A stretch of 64,000 nt of DNA from Paranoxybacillus vitaminiphilus (GTDB lineage Bacteria; Bacillota; Bacilli; Bacillales; Anoxybacillaceae). A program made the position numbers and the translations under genes. Shown piece by piece: positions 33,974-42,994 of the stretch. Positions within the stretch are counted from its first letter, which is position 1. Every line of letters begins with the position of its first letter. The stretch lies in the NCBI RefSeq assembly GCF_003259935.1, contig NZ_QLMH01000006.1:124001-188000 (forward strand), given 5' to 3'. The notes beneath the pieces are model-generated. The model made no database searches, had not been told where the DNA came from, and worked only from the letters and a program-made list of their open reading frames with translations.

Positions 33974-34788
33974 TGAAAAGAGTGCAAAGATATATGATTG
34001 AGATCATCGGGATTATTTTGGCTGTCATTTGGTTGTCTCCATTTTATTTAATGATTGTCAATTCATTTAAAACAAAAAGAGAAATATTTACAGACACTTT
34101 ACGGTTCCCTGAAATATTTACATTTGATAATTATGCAGAGGCTTTTAAACAATTAGATTTTTTAAAAACATTTGCAAATTCTTTATTCATTACTATTGTT
34201 AGTGTTAGTATCATTATTATATTTTCTTCCATGGGTGCCTATGCGCTTTCAAGAAGAAAGGGGAAAATAAGTTCTTTCCTATTCTTTGCATTTGTCAGTT
34301 CCATGCTTATTCCGTTCCAATCCGTTATGATTCCGCTCGTGTATATATTTGGACAAGTTGATATGTTAAATAAAATCGGATTGATATTTATGTATTTAGG
34401 TTTTGGATGCAGCCTTTCTATTTTCCTTTATCATGGAACATTAAACAGCATACCAAAGTCGTTGGATGAAGCGGCTATCATAGATGGAGCGAACCGTTTT
34501 CAAGTATTTTGGTATATTATTTTTCCGATGCTTAAACCGATAACGGTGACCGTTGCTATTTTAAATACGATCTGGATATGGAATGATTATTTATTACCTT
34601 CGCTTGTCATTAATAAAGAAGGAATGCATACGATTCCGCTAAAAATGTTCTTCTTCTTCGGAGAATATACAAAACAATGGCATTTGGCGCTTGCAGGACT
34701 GACGATAGCTATTTTGCCTGTCATTATTGGATACTTCTTTGCACAAAAACAAATTATCAAAGGAGTTTCAGAGGGAGCGGTAAAGTAA
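33973..34788 (+). CDS. Sugar ABC transporter permease (MalG/MdxG-like)
   Basis: 271-aa second permease with six predicted helices and the EAA loop LDEAAIIDGANRFQVFWYII. Coupled to the preceding permease by a TAATG overlap, with GGGAGGTGGAGATG ahead of its start. The two make the membrane channel for the lipoprotein at 31703. Confidence 0.88.
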   Translation: MKRVQRYMIEIIGIILAVIWLSPFYLMIVNSFKTKREIFTDTLRFPEIFTFDNYAEAFKQLDFLKTFANSLFITIVSVSIIIIFSSMGAYALSRRKGKISSFLFFAFVSSMLIPFQSVMIPLVYIFGQVDMLNKIGLIFMYLGFGCSLSIFLYHGTLNSIPKSLDEAAIIDGANRFQVFWYIIFPMLKPITVTVAILNTIWIWNDYLLPSLVINKEGMHTIPLKMFFFFGEYTKQWHLALAGLTIAILPVIIGYFFAQKQIIKGVSEGAVK

Positions 34789-34864
34789 CACAGTATCCAA
34801 CGATGAGAATATTTTCAGCTATATAATAAAATTCTCTCCCCTTTAAATGTTGGATATATGGAAT

Positions 34865-34908
34865 GAAAGGGTAATAATCGGTATGATAGAAGTGGTGTTG
34901 CCCTTTTC
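34865..34908 (+). terminator. Possible terminator between permease and amylase genes
   Basis: GAAAGGGTAA and TTGCCCTTTTC can pair around a 24-nt loop. The T-run is short, so read-through into the amylase gene is possible. The rest of the 161-bp gap carries AT-rich promoter-like sequence. Confidence 0.4.
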
Positions 34909-34949
34909 CGAACAATACAAACGATAATAAATTAAAGGGGGGAACGGAA

Positions 34950-36476
34950 ATGGGAAAACAATGGTTGAATCTGCTTCTACTTCCGTTTCTTCTTTTTTAT
35001 ACGCTTCCTGCACAGGCAGCGGAAAAAGAAGAACGCAATTGGCAAGATGAAAGCATTTATTTTATTATGATTGACCGTTTTAACAACGGTGATTCAAGCA
35101 ATGATTATGAAGTCAATGTAAAAGATCCGAAAGCTTATCACGGCGGGGATTTCAAGGGGATTATTCAACAGCTTGATTACATTAAAGAAATGGGCTTTAC
35201 CGCTATTTGGCTGACGCCGATTTTTAAAAACGAGCCTGGCGGTTATCATGGCTATTGGGTGGAAGATTTTTATGAAGTCGAAGAACACTTTGGTACGCTT
35301 GAAGATTTTAAAAAACTTGTGAAAGAAGCGCATAAACGGGATATGAAAGTGATTTTAGATATTGTTCTCAATCATACCGGCTATCACCATCCGTGGTTGA
35401 ATGACCCGGATAAGAAAGATTGGTTCCATGAAAAGAAAGAAATTTCCAACTGGAAAGATAAAGAAGAAGTGGAAAATGGTTGGTTGTTTGGTCTGCCGGA
35501 TTTAGCGCAGGAAAATCCTGAAGTAAAACAATATTTAATTGATATGGCCAAATGGTGGATTGAAGAAACGGATATTGACGGCTATCGTCTTGACACGGTA
35601 AAACATGTGCCTAAGGTGTTTTGGGAAGAGTTTGCGAAAGAAGTGAAGTCAGTAAAGAAAGATTTCTTTTTAATCGGTGAAGTATGGCACGATGATCCGC
35701 GTTATATAGCCGACTATGGAAAATACGGAATCGATGCATTTGTTGATTATCCGTTTTATTATGAAGCTTCGAAAATTTTCAGTAATATTGACCAATCCAT
35801 ACAACCTCTCTATGATGTATGGCTTCGCAATAAAACTTTTTATCAAAACCCATACTTGCTTGGCACGTTTTTAGATAATCACGACACTGTACGGTTTACA
35901 CGGCTTGCGTTACAAAATAAGCAATATCCAGTAACAAGAGTCAAAATGGGACTAACTTATTTGTTTACTGCTCCAGGCATCCCGATTATGTATTATGGCA
36001 CGGAAATCGCTTTGGATGGCGGAGAAGATCCTGATAACCGCCGCTTGATGAATTTCCGAACAGATAAGGAAATTATTGACTATATTAAAAAATTAGGGGA
36101 GCTTCGCAATACATTGCCTTCACTAACGCGCGGCGATTTTGAACTTTTATATGAGAAGAACGGTATGGCGGTATTTAAACGGACATATAAAAATGAGACA
36201 GCGGTTATTGCGATTAATAATACATCGGAGTCGCAGAAGGTTCATTTTGACAATGAACAGTTGGAACCAAATAAAGAGTTAAGAGGATTGCTTGCAGGAG
36301 ATTTAGTCCGCAGCACGAAGGACGGCTATGACATTATTTTAGACCGCGAAACAGCGGAAATTTACGTGCTGACTGAAAAATCAGGATTAAACATTCCGTT
36401 CATTGCTTCATTAATTGTTATTTATAGTGCATTTGGCTTTTTCCTTTATTACGCAAAGAAAAAGAGCAAAAAATAG
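34950..36476 (+). CDS. Membrane-anchored extracellular alpha-amylase, GH13_45-like
   Basis: 508-aa glycoside hydrolase family 13. Signal peptide of about 23 residues ends at AQA. Catalytic residues: nucleophile Asp215 (DGYRLDTVKH), acid/base Glu244 (LIGEVWHDD) and Asp312 (FLDNHDTVRF). Region V reads LPDL (182-185), and a paired Trp202-Trp203 lies in KWWIEETDIDG. These two marks, with a C-terminal hydrophobic helix (about 484-502, then KKKSKK), define the subfamily known from Anoxybacillus and Geobacillus amylases. The helix should anchor the enzyme to the cell surface, feeding maltodextrin to the ABC system upstream. The GH13_45 call is from motifs, not a search. Confidence 0.85.
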   Translation: MGKQWLNLLLLPFLLFYTLPAQAAEKEERNWQDESIYFIMIDRFNNGDSSNDYEVNVKDPKAYHGGDFKGIIQQLDYIKEMGFTAIWLTPIFKNEPGGYHGYWVEDFYEVEEHFGTLEDFKKLVKEAHKRDMKVILDIVLNHTGYHHPWLNDPDKKDWFHEKKEISNWKDKEEVENGWLFGLPDLAQENPEVKQYLIDMAKWWIEETDIDGYRLDTVKHVPKVFWEEFAKEVKSVKKDFFLIGEVWHDDPRYIADYGKYGIDAFVDYPFYYEASKIFSNIDQSIQPLYDVWLRNKTFYQNPYLLGTFLDNHDTVRFTRLALQNKQYPVTRVKMGLTYLFTAPGIPIMYYGTEIALDGGEDPDNRRLMNFRTDKEIIDYIKKLGELRNTLPSLTRGDFELLYEKNGMAVFKRTYKNETAVIAINNTSESQKVHFDNEQLEPNKELRGLLAGDLVRSTKDGYDIILDRETAEIYVLTEKSGLNIPFIASLIVIYSAFGFFLYYAKKKSKK

Positions 36477-36504
36477 AAACGTTTTATACATGGGGGAGTC
36501 AAAG

Positions 36505-37539
36505 ATGAATGTAACGATAAAAGATGTTGCAAAACTAGCCAATGTCGCTCCCTCCACTGTCTCTAGAGTCATTGCCGATAGTCCGCGCATCAGCGAGAAA
36601 ACAAAGAAGAAAGTGCGCCAAGCGATGAAAGAACTTGGGTATCACCCGAACTTTATTGCGCGCAGTTTGGCGAATAAATCAACGCAGGTGATCGGTCTTG
36701 TCATGCCGAGTTCAGCTGACAAGGCATTCCAAAACCCGTTTTTTCCGGAAGTGATTCGCGGTATCAGCAAGGCGGCTCATGAAAAAAAATACGCTTTGCA
36801 AATGTCGACTGGAGAGAGCGAAGAAGATATTTACGACGGTGTCATTGAAATGCTCCAAGGCAGAAGAGTGGACGGTGTTATTCTTCTTTATTCTCGCATT
36901 AACGATAAAATTACGAAATACTTACAGAAAAACGGCTTTCCATTTGTTGTGATTGGAAAGCCGCATAAAAAAACGGAGCAAATTACTCATGTGGATAATG
37001 ACAACTATCGTGCAGCACGAGAAGCAACAGAGCATTTAGTCCAACTCGGTCATGAACGAATTGCGTTTGTCGGCGGTAATTTAAATTATATGGTGACAGT
37101 GGATCGTTTGCTGGGGTATGAGGAAGCGCTGAAAAATGCAGGCTTACCTTATCGAAAAGAGTATATCGTTCATGAGGAGTTTTTAAAAGAAGGCGGCCAA
37201 GAAGCAATGAAGGAACTTCTTTCCTTAGAAGAGCCGCCGACAGCGTTAGTTGTGGCTGATGATTTAATGGCGCTTGGAGTGTTAAATACATTAGATGAGA
37301 TGAACTTGAGCGTACCGGATGATATTTCAATTGTAAGTTTTAATAATGTCCTTTTATCAGAGCTCTCTCGGCCGCCGTTAACATCAGTGGATATTAATAT
37401 TTTTCAGCTCGGTTATGAGGCGGCAAAAAACTTAATTCAAAAAGTGGAAAACCCGAATGAGCCGATTAAGCGGATTATCATTCCTCATACTTTAATTAAG
37501 CGATGTTCCTGTGGGTATTATCGAAAGAAAAGGGGCTGA
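36505..37539 (+). CDS. malR: LacI-family transcriptional regulator (MalR-like)
   Basis: 344-aa regulator with a LacI helix-turn-helix (VTIKDVAKLANVAPSTVSRVI) and a sugar-binding periplasmic-type domain (GLVMP, GHERIAFVGG, SIVSFNN, RPPLTSVD). ATG at 36505 follows GGGGGAG; an earlier in-frame ATG at 36415 lies inside the amylase gene. A palindromic GAAACGTTTT just upstream resembles an operator or cre site. It probably represses the binding-protein, permease and amylase genes in the absence of maltodextrins. The gene symbol is by context. Confidence 0.8.
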   Translation: MNVTIKDVAKLANVAPSTVSRVIADSPRISEKTKKKVRQAMKELGYHPNFIARSLANKSTQVIGLVMPSSADKAFQNPFFPEVIRGISKAAHEKKYALQMSTGESEEDIYDGVIEMLQGRRVDGVILLYSRINDKITKYLQKNGFPFVVIGKPHKKTEQITHVDNDNYRAAREATEHLVQLGHERIAFVGGNLNYMVTVDRLLGYEEALKNAGLPYRKEYIVHEEFLKEGGQEAMKELLSLEEPPTALVVADDLMALGVLNTLDEMNLSVPDDISIVSFNNVLLSELSRPPLTSVDINIFQLGYEAAKNLIQKVENPNEPIKRIIIPHTLIKRCSCGYYRKKRG

Positions 37540-37602
37540 CCAAAAAGCAAAGTGTCATCTCAAATGATCGTGAGGTCAGACACTTATCGGTCAGCCCTTT
37601 TT
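37532..37602 (+). terminator. Intrinsic terminator after malR
   Basis: GGGGCTGACC pairs with GGTCAGCCC and is followed by TTTTT; an inner AAGTGTC/GACACTT stem lengthens it. The stem begins within the last malR codons. Confidence 0.85.
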
Positions 37603-37825
37603 CGAAATCATTTTTATGTTATAGATTGATAAAAGTTTGAATATATTATATATTTAAATAAAAATGAATGATTGCTGAAATCAGAACTTAGAAGTTATAT
37701 GCTGTTTGTTATCCCATTTGAATAATTCTCGCTCCTATGATGTTAAACATTCATTATATTAATGAAATACCATAAAGACTAAAATAGTTTGTTTGCTGGA
37801 AAATAGCTCTTTGAAAGCTGAATAT

Positions 37826-37997
37826 GGCTGGCAAGTAGGGTGCGTATGAAAGTTATACGCTTAAAAGGGAAGAACGGTGAAAGGCCGTCACGGTACCCGC
37901 CACTGTGATGGGGAGTTTCATTGCAACATGTCACTGAAAGCGATTTCGGGAAGGCGCAATGAAGCGATGATCCTAAGTCAGGAGACCTGCCTTGCTT
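37826..37997 (+). promoter_or_regulatory. Cobalamin riboswitch (B12 element)
   Basis: Conserved blocks appear in order: GGTGCG, TTAAAAGGGAA, GGTGAAA, CACGGTACCCGCCACTGTGA, GGGAAGGCG and TAAGTCAGGAGACCTGCC. P1 is formed by GGCAAGTAGG with CCTGCCTTGC. It binds adenosylcobalamin and should turn off the cobalamin operon through the terminator at 38151. The upstream 37603-37825 stretch is AT-rich and presumably holds the promoter; no clear pair of boxes was fixed. Confidence 0.95.
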
Positions 37998-38150
37998 GTG
38001 TTTTGTACGGATGCCTACGGGACTATAGGTAGACGTGCGGTAGAATGCGATTTTCATTGTGGACGACCACGAGAATGGATAGTGATTTTTCTTGTAATGG
38101 TTGTCTGCAACGGCAGCTTGCTTTTGTTTATTCTGATTATTCGTATTTTT

Positions 38151-38182
38151 CTGCACCTCTACTATAGAGGTGCATTTTTTTT
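38151..38182 (+). terminator. Riboswitch-controlled terminator
   Basis: TGCACCTCTA and TAGAGGTGCA form a stem followed by nine Ts, just before cbiW. The 150 nt between riboswitch and terminator probably contains the antiterminator; an overlapping long open frame there looks spurious. Confidence 0.85.
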
Positions 38183-38203
38183 TTGGGAAAAGGAGGAAAA
38201 GAT

Positions 38204-38587
38204 TTGGCTACTTGGAATTTATCTGGGACGAAGCATCACGTTCTTATTTGCAATGGCGCAAGCTGCATGCGCAAAGGGGCAGAGGAAGTGACGCAAACCA
38301 TTCGTGCAGAAATTGAAGCATTATATTTAGATGACCTCGTTCATACATCAAGAACACGCTGCAACGGTAGATGTCAAGATGCCTGCGTGGTTATCGTCTA
38401 TCCGGAAGGTACATGGTACAAGGCGATAACTCCTGAATTAGCTCGTCAGCTCGTAAAAATGCATTTATTGAAAGGAATCCCGCTTGAAGAAGCCATTTCC
38501 TACAAATATGAGGAACAGGAAGGATTTTTTCTCGCAAACCCGGATGTTCCGATCGGGATTTCTAAAACAGCCAAAAAGTCTACGTAA
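38204..38587 (+). CDS. cbiW: Thioredoxin-like [2Fe-2S] ferredoxin, CbiW
   Basis: 127-aa thioredoxin-fold [2Fe-2S] protein. Start is TTG at 38204, after AAAAGGAGG. Cluster cysteines are in LICNGASCMRKG and TRCNGRCQDAC. It is the first gene after the B12 riboswitch, the position of cbiW in the B. megaterium cobalamin operon. It may feed electrons to the iron-sulfur enzymes CbiX and CbiH60 or help metal handling; this is inferred. Confidence 0.82.
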   Translation: MATWNLSGTKHHVLICNGASCMRKGAEEVTQTIRAEIEALYLDDLVHTSRTRCNGRCQDACVVIVYPEGTWYKAITPELARQLVKMHLLKGIPLEEAISYKYEEQEGFFLANPDVPIGISKTAKKST

Positions 38588-38669
38588 ACCTCTTTAAACC
38601 TTATAGATGAGCTGCAAAATTTCCTGCCGCTCCCTGCAAGTATCATGAGAATAGCGCACGCTGGCAATA

Positions 38670-38783
38670 AAGTGCAACTTCATCAGTGGGGGTTCTTCAT
38701 TCCCCACTGATGTTAGTTGAATAGCGTCCGTTATCTCCTACCTGTAGAGGTGGGAGTCTTACGGATGATTAGAACGGGATAAA
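38670..38783. repeat. Double-hairpin intergenic repeat, copy 3
   Basis: Third copy, between cbiW and cbiM inside the cobalamin operon. CATCAGTGGGG pairs with CCCCACTGATG. About 13 nt (CTTATCGCACTTC in the other copies) are missing between GTTAGTTGAA and TAGCGTCCG, and TAAGACTCC is changed to TTATCTCCT. It ends GATTAGAACGGGATAAAA like the others. It splits what would otherwise be a tight operon, leaving a 247-bp gap with no other feature. Confidence 0.75.
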
Positions 38784-38834
38784 ACAAACTACATTTGCGT
38801 TTTACGTGATTTGCTTTAGTAAGGAGGTAAAAAG

Positions 38835-39575
38835 GTGAAAAGGTTTATTGTTTTATCATTATGTTTCTTTATATATTTCATGTTTGCCACACCGCCGTTT
38901 ACATATGCAATGCACATTATGGAAGGATTTTTGCCGGTGAAGTGGGCGGTTTTTTGGTGGCTCGTTTTTCTGCCGTTCTTCATTCTTGGAGTCCGTTCAC
39001 TTTTGCGGATAACGAAGGAAAAGCCTGAGTTAAAGCTGTTAATCGCCCTTGCCGGAGCATTTTCCTTCGTTCTTTCCGCGTTAAAAATCCCATCTGTGAC
39101 AGGGAGCAGTTCCCATCCTACAGGCGTCGGCCTCGGAGCGTTGTTATTTGGACCAATGACGATGACAGTGATGGGGAGCGTCGTTTTGCTTTTTCAAGCG
39201 TTATTGCTGGCGCACGGGGGATTGACGACGTTAGGAGCGAATGCCGTTTCAATGGCGGTCGTTGGACCAATGGCAGCCTATGGAGTTTACCGTTTTGGAA
39301 TAAGAATAACGGCCAATAAGCGGCTTGTTGTTTTCGCTGCTGCGGCTCTTTCCAACTTAGCGACATATGTTGTTACCTCTTTTCAACTGGCGTTGGCGTT
39401 TCCTGACGCAACAGGCGGAATAATAGCATCATTTTTCAAATTTGCCGGCATTTTTGCTGTGACACAGATCCCACTTGCAATTACGGAAGGATTGTTAACA
39501 GTCGTCGTATGGAATTTCCTTTCTACATACAGCCGCGATGAATTAGAACAATTACGTTCGATGAAAGGGGTGTAA
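38835..39575 (+). CDS. cbiM: Cobalt ECF transporter substrate-capture protein CbiM
   Basis: 246-aa membrane protein of the CbiMNQO cobalt uptake system. After a cleavable N-terminal segment the mature end is MHIMEGFLP, whose N-terminal residues bind Co2+ in this family. Several helices follow with [24 protein letters not shown] precedes the GTG/ATG start region. It is the first of four clustered transporter genes and under the upstream B12 riboswitch. Confidence 0.93.
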   Translation: MKRFIVLSLCFFIYFMFATPPFTYAMHIMEGFLPVKWAVFWWLVFLPFFILGVRSLLRITKEKPELKLLIALAGAFSFVLSALKIPSVTGSSSHPTGVGLGALLFGPMTMTVMGSVVLLFQALLLAHGGLTTLGANAVSMAVVGPMAAYGVYRFGIRITANKRLVVFAAAALSNLATYVVTSFQLALAFPDATGGIIASFFKFAGIFAVTQIPLAITEGLLTVVVWNFLSTYSRDELEQLRSMKGV

Positions 39576-39578
39576 AGC

Positions 39579-39863
39579 TTGAAACGAAATGGGTCTCTTC
39601 TTTTGCTTGCGTTCATCATTGCTGCGGCACCGCTATTTGTTATCCGCGATTCTGAGTTTGCCGGCGCCGACGGTAAGGCGGAGGAAGCGGTTCAAACGAT
39701 TGCTCCGCAATATAAACCTTGGGTTCAAGCGATATTTGAGCCGCCCGGCGGAGAAGTGGAGACGCTTTTATTTTCCGTACAAGCGGCGATTGGCGCTGGA
39801 ATCATTGGTTATATTATCGGCGTATATAAAGGGCGTTCAAGCCGGAGAGATGAAGTGAAATGA
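39579..39863 (+). CDS. cbiN: Cobalt transport protein CbiN
   Basis: 94-aa protein with an N- and a C-terminal membrane helix and an extracytoplasmic loop (FAGADGKAEEAV, YKPWVQAIFEPPGGEVETLLFS) typical of CbiN. TTG start after GGGGTG. Helps CbiM load cobalt. Four-base overlap with cbiQ. Confidence 0.92.
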   Translation: MKRNGSLLLLAFIIAAAPLFVIRDSEFAGADGKAEEAVQTIAPQYKPWVQAIFEPPGGEVETLLFSVQAAIGAGIIGYIIGVYKGRSSRRDEVK

Positions 39864-40591
39864 TCAAACAGTTTGATGCAGTTGCCTATAACAACCGGCT
39901 AAGAAAAGTACCGCCTGAACAAAAAGTTTTTTTTGCCTTTGTTTTACTTTTCATCGTCATGTTTGGAAATCGGGAAATTCAAGCGGCGATTATCGTTTGG
40001 CTTTTAGTATGGATTGTTGGGTATGCCCGTGTTTCGTGGCGGATGTATGCAAAGGCTGCATTCGCTGCTTCCGTATTTCTTTTTGCCAGCTTGCCGCTCC
40101 TTATTGTCTCGGTTGATCGTTCTTTTCATATTTTTCTGAATAAAGCGGCGGTTGACTTGGCGCTTGACCTGTTTTTCCGTTCTTTTGCTGCCTGGTCATG
40201 TCTGTTTTTTCTGCTGCTAACGACGCCGTTCACAGAACTTCTCTATATGTTCAAACGAATTAAAGTTCCGTTGATTATCATCGAGCTATTGTTTTTAGTG
40301 TATCGGTTTGTTTTCGTTTTCGCACAGGCGGCGGAGGAACTTTGGATTGCGATGAAAGCGCGCAACGGCGGAAACCATTGGCGGCAGGGAGGCATGCTTA
40401 TTTTTCAGCTTGTGCAAAAAATATGGTTTCATTATGAAGCGTTGTCGCTTGCTTTGCGTGCGCGCAACTTTTCTGGCGAAGTCGCTTATTTACAGAGATA
40501 TGATTACGCTGTATGCAACCGTTACTTAATCGAAGCGATTGTCGGGGTGTCCGCGCTTTTGCTGTTTGGCTGGATAGGGGGAGATAGGTAG
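39860..40591 (+). CDS. cbiQ: Cobalt ECF transporter T component CbiQ
   Basis: 243-aa transmembrane coupling protein. Five or so helices and two cytoplasmic Ala-Arg motifs (MKARNGG and LALRARNF) that contact the ATPase. ATGA overlap with cbiN. Couples ATP hydrolysis by CbiO to cobalt import. Confidence 0.93.
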   Translation: MIKQFDAVAYNNRLRKVPPEQKVFFAFVLLFIVMFGNREIQAAIIVWLLVWIVGYARVSWRMYAKAAFAASVFLFASLPLLIVSVDRSFHIFLNKAAVDLALDLFFRSFAAWSCLFFLLLTTPFTELLYMFKRIKVPLIIIELLFLVYRFVFVFAQAAEELWIAMKARNGGNHWRQGGMLIFQLVQKIWFHYEALSLALRARNFSGEVAYLQRYDYAVCNRYLIEAIVGVSALLLFGWIGGDR

Positions 40592-40594
40592 CCG

Positions 40595-41425
40595 ATGTTG
40601 CAATTTTATGACATTCATTATAAGTATCCGAATGGCCAACATGTGCTAAACGGATTATCATTGCACGTTCCGCTTGGAAAAAGATGTGCACTTATTGGCC
40701 ATAACGGCTGCGGCAAAACAACATTATTTTTGCACGCGAATGGGCTGCTTCAACCAAACCGGGGCGAAGTGCATTGGAAGGGACAGAAGATTGACTATAA
40801 GCGTCAAACGCTGCAAAACTTACGCAAAGAAATTGGCGTTGTTTTCCAAAACCCTGAACACCAGCTGGTTGCTCCGACAGTGATGGAAGAGCTTGCTTTT
40901 GGATTGTACAACTTGCGCTTAGAAAAGGATGTCATTCATAAGCGGCTTGAAAAAACAATTCAAGACTTTGCGTTGCATCCGTGGCTGGACAAGCCGGTTC
41001 ATCATTTAAGTCTCGGACAAAAAAAGTGGCTTTCGCTTGCCTCCGTGATGATTATGGAGCCAAGCCTGCTGATTTTAGATGAACCGACAGCTTATTTAGA
41101 CTGCTTGCAAATCGAACAATTTCTCGAAAAATTAAATGACATTCATCAAAAAGGTGTCACGATTTTGCTCGCTACGCACGATCTTGATTTCGTTTTAGAA
41201 TGGGCAGATGTTGTTTTTGTGATGCATAGTGGTCAAATCGTAATGGAAGGAGAGCCAGCGAAAGTGTTTGCCGAAAGCGAAAAGCTGAATCAGTTTCAAA
41301 TGGGGATTCCTTTGCTTGCTAAGGTATGGAAATCGCTTTTTCCTGTCGATGGTTGTGTTCCGTGCGACGTTAGACAGTTTATTGAGCGGTTGAATGTATT
41401 AAACAATAGGGTGGTGCGAAAATGA
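40595..41425 (+). CDS. cbiO: Cobalt ECF transporter ATPase CbiO
   Basis: 276-aa ABC ATPase. Walker A is GHNGCGKTT, Q-loop VVFQNPEHQLVAPTV, signature HLSLGQKKWLSLASV and Walker B LLILDEPTAYLD. GGGGGAGATAGG precedes the ATG and it overlaps cbiH60 by 4 bp, so uptake and synthesis genes are in one transcript. Confidence 0.94.
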   Translation: MLQFYDIHYKYPNGQHVLNGLSLHVPLGKRCALIGHNGCGKTTLFLHANGLLQPNRGEVHWKGQKIDYKRQTLQNLRKEIGVVFQNPEHQLVAPTVMEELAFGLYNLRLEKDVIHKRLEKTIQDFALHPWLDKPVHHLSLGQKKWLSLASVMIMEPSLLILDEPTAYLDCLQIEQFLEKLNDIHQKGVTILLATHDLDFVLEWADVVFVMHSGQIVMEGEPAKVFAESEKLNQFQMGIPLLAKVWKSLFPVDGCVPCDVRQFIERLNVLNNRVVRK

Positions 41426-42981
41426 GCGGAAAATTGTTTGTGATTGGTTTTGGTCCAGGAAGTGCGGATCATATGACAAAACGGGCACGCGAAGCGATTG
41501 AAGAAAGCGAAGTGATTATCGGCTATAAAACGTATGTCGATCTCGTTCGCGATTTGCTGGCGAATAAAGAAATTATCAGCACCGGTATGACGGAAGAGGT
41601 GAGCCGGGCGCAGGCAGCGGTGAAACAGGCGGAATCCGGCAAAAAAGTCGCTGTCATTTCCAGCGGGGATGCAGGTGTGTACGGAATGGCAGGACTCATC
41701 TACGAAGTATTAGCCGAAAAAGGCTGGAAAAAAGAAACGGGAGTCGAAGTCGAAGTCATTCCCGGAATCTCAGCGATTCAATCATGTGCCGCCTTATTAG
41801 GTGCGCCTGTCATGCACGATGCGTGTACGATTAGTTTGAGTGACCACTTAACCCCTTGGGCCGTCATTGCAAAGCGGATCGAGGCGGCGGCACAGGCCGA
41901 TTTTGTCATTGCGTTTTACAACCCGAAAAGTGGGAGAAGAACGCGGCAAATTGTCGAAGCGCGAACGATTTTATTGCGCCATCGTTCGCCAAAAACGCCG
42001 GTCGGGTTAGTGAAAAGCGCTTATCGCGAGCGCCAGCATATCGTACTGACCGATTTAGAGAATATGTTGGAACATGACATTGGCATGTTAACGACGGTCA
42101 TTGTCGGCAACTCTTCCACATTTGTTCATGATGGTGTCATGATTACGCCGCGCGGATACAAGCGGAAATATACGCTTACAGCAGCGGAGCAGCCGTTAAA
42201 ACCGCATGAACGGCTGCGGAGAGAAGCTGAGCCGTGGGCGCTGGAACAAACGGAGCCGGTAACCGATTCTTTAAGAAGTATCGCAGAGGAAGCGTTGCAG
42301 CGGGTGGAAAAAAAGCAAGAAGATAAACCGATTTCTGCCATCTTTGAAGTCGCGGTTTGTCCGCAGACGACGAAGCAGTTTACTGCTCAGCAGCTGATGG
42401 TCATGGCAGAAGTAACCGGAAAAAATGGCGTCATGAAATATACACCGGATCATTATATGAAGTTGGAAGTTGAGACAGACAATCCGCAAAAAATTGTTGA
42501 AAGACTGAAGCAAGTTGGCCTTACCCTCTTACCAGTCGGAAATGTTTTGACATTAAAGACATGTGACTTTTGTGATGGAGAGAAAAAAGAGTCAATTCCT
42601 TATGCAGAAGAAATTAGAAATCGTTTCAATGGAATGGAAATGCCTAAAGAATTAAAAATTGGTTTCAATGGATGCGGCATGGCTTGTTATGGTGCCGTTC
42701 ATGAGGATATTGGAATCGTCTATCGAAAAGGGGCATTCGATTTATTTCTTGGAGCGAAAACAGTGGGGAGAGACGCTCATCCTGGCCAGCTTGCTGCTGA
42801 AGGAATAAGTCCTGAGAAACTGCTTGATACCATTGAAAAAATCATTACGGAATATAAAGAAAAAGCACATCCGAACGAACGGTTTTATAAGTTTTTCAAA
42901 CGCGTCGGTCATATTGCCGGTTTTGCGTATGAGGAAAGAGAAACAAATGTAAAAGTACAGCCGCTTTCTTGCGGTGATTAG
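41422..42981 (+). CDS. cbiH60: Cobalt-factor III methyltransferase CbiH60 (methyltransferase + sulfite-reductase-like domain)
   Basis: 519-aa fusion. Residues 1-250 are a tetrapyrrole methylase of the CobJ/CbiH type (VIGFGPGSADHMT, SSGDAGVYGMAG, PGISAIQSCAALLG) that methylates C17 and contracts the ring. After a linker, residues about 310-510 resemble ferredoxin-nitrite/sulfite reductases (MKYTPDHYMKLEVET, CDFCDG and GFNGCGMACYGAV) with cysteines for an Fe-S cluster. This is the arrangement of B. megaterium CbiH60. It implies the early-cobalt, oxygen-independent route. Confidence 0.92.
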   Translation: MSGKLFVIGFGPGSADHMTKRAREAIEESEVIIGYKTYVDLVRDLLANKEIISTGMTEEVSRAQAAVKQAESGKKVAVISSGDAGVYGMAGLIYEVLAEKGWKKETGVEVEVIPGISAIQSCAALLGAPVMHDACTISLSDHLTPWAVIAKRIEAAAQADFVIAFYNPKSGRRTRQIVEARTILLRHRSPKTPVGLVKSAYRERQHIVLTDLENMLEHDIGMLTTVIVGNSSTFVHDGVMITPRGYKRKYTLTAAEQPLKPHERLRREAEPWALEQTEPVTDSLRSIAEEALQRVEKKQEDKPISAIFEVAVCPQTTKQFTAQQLMVMAEVTGKNGVMKYTPDHYMKLEVETDNPQKIVERLKQVGLTLLPVGNVLTLKTCDFCDGEKKESIPYAEEIRNRFNGMEMPKELKIGFNGCGMACYGAVHEDIGIVYRKGAFDLFLGAKTVGRDAHPGQLAAEGISPEKLLDTIEKIITEYKEKAHPNERFYKFFKRVGHIAGFAYEERETNVKVQPLSCGD

Positions 42982-42994
42982 GAGGGGAAAACAC

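Noticed and set aside
37992-38291. 99-codon frame between the cobalamin riboswitch and cbiW
   Set aside because: It covers the expression-platform and terminator hairpin and overlaps cbiW in another frame; no convincing protein features.
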